Positions 28,422 to 28,676 of a DNA stretch of 28,676 nucleotides are shown in pieces. Made by a program: the position numbers and the translations under genes. The stretch spans positions 1 through 28,676 of the IMG/VR virus record IMGVR_UViG_3300031825_000379; one strand, 5' to 3'. Each line of letters opens with the position of its first letter. The stretch's first letter is position 1. This DNA is from a virus. The notes beneath the pieces were generated by a model. The model had not been told where the DNA came from, searched no databases, and saw nothing but the letters and a program-made list of their open reading frames with translations.

Positions 28422-28676
28422 ATGCCATTCGATGAGCGAACTGATTGGGTGGACACACCCTCGCCGCTGCCGCCTCCGGGGTCGACCCCGGTATATGCGG
28501 CGGATATTATGCGTTGGGAGCGGGGCATTGCGGAGGCTCACGAAGAGCTCGACGGTCGCCTGTCCGAAGCTGACCTGAATGCCACTTATGCCCCGGTGTC
28601 GGTAGCGTCGACGAAGCTCGACCGGACGGCACTGCGGTCGCTGCGTCCGCAGTCACCGATCCCCGGCGTGCCGATC
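28422..28676 (+). CDS. Virion-associated protein, N-terminal fragment cut by the window edge
   Basis: Open from ATG 28422 to the last base (85 codons, no stop). GAGAGGAAG lies just upstream as ribosome site. The visible part has a proline-rich start (DTPSPLPPPGSTPVYAAD) and then ADIMRWERGIAEAHEELDGRLSEADLNATYAP (landmark, about 28-58), a pattern seen in actinophage minor tail or fibre proteins, where a short helix precedes a repetitive fibre. Tail assembly chaperones would be expected at this position in a typical siphovirus; a fibre-like gene here is less usual. Confidence 0.55.
   Translation, partial: MPFDERTDWVDTPSPLPPPGSTPVYAADIMRWERGIAEAHEELDGRLSEADLNATYAPVSVASTKLDRTALRSLRPQSPIPGVPI

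Noticed and set aside
1-28676. tRNA genes
   Set aside because: I saw no cloverleaf-like sequence with T-loop and anticodon arms in the non-coding gaps, though I could not run a dedicated scan.

Overview
The window is one contiguous stretch of a temperate tailed phage (siphovirus type) or of a prophage, from a GC-rich actinobacterial host of the Rhodococcus/Gordonia/Nocardia kind. The reasons are a GC content around 65 percent over most of the window, frequent GTG starts, a tyrosine integrase, a divergent repressor/Cro-type switch, a MuF/protease fusion typical of actinophages, and clear terminase, portal, capsid and tail-tube-like genes. Almost every base is coding and no stretch over 300 bases lacks a gene.

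Left end, minus strand (1-4159): the lysogeny module. Read from the switch leftwards it holds an HTH immunity-repressor candidate, a DUF4365-type nuclease-like protein, a 380-residue unknown protein, an ImmA/IrrE-type metallopeptidase and a tyrosine integrase. The two middle genes are coupled to each other and to the repressor (TAGATG, then an ATGA overlap) and are visibly less GC-rich than the rest. They are the best candidate here for an undescribed system, probably a prophage-expressed defence or exclusion pair.

Switch (4160-4374): four copies of the heptamer GACAAGT/ACTTGTC in mirror arrangement around a perfect TTGACA -35 box. A fifth copy lies about 9 kb downstream, beside a second candidate promoter.

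Early operon, plus strand (4375-13411): a Cro-like gene, then a RecB-type exonuclease, a likely RecT-type annealing protein, a DnaQ-like exonuclease, many very small unknown or zinc-ribbon proteins, a DnaD-like replication initiator with an origin-like sequence inside its gene, a zinc-finger partner and an Hjc-like resolvase. Nearly all consecutive genes overlap by exactly four bases (ATGA or GTGA), a long chain of translational coupling.

Middle and late genes, plus strand (13506-28676): two tiny genes, an MmcB-like nuclease, a terminase-small-subunit candidate, small zinc proteins, the large terminase, a DUF1360-like membrane protein, portal, MuF/protease fusion, major capsid protein with its own acidic N-terminal region, a head-associated unknown, two membrane proteins, a tail-tube-like protein and a truncated gene at the right edge. 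Four late intergenic regions carry the same motif, TGCAC-N10-TANNNT. At two of them the start codon follows with no Shine-Dalgarno sequence, which predicts leaderless late mRNAs. Hairpin terminators punctuate the late region at about 23.4, 25.3 and 28.3 kb.

All assignments come from reading the sequence and recalling protein families. No database search was run.
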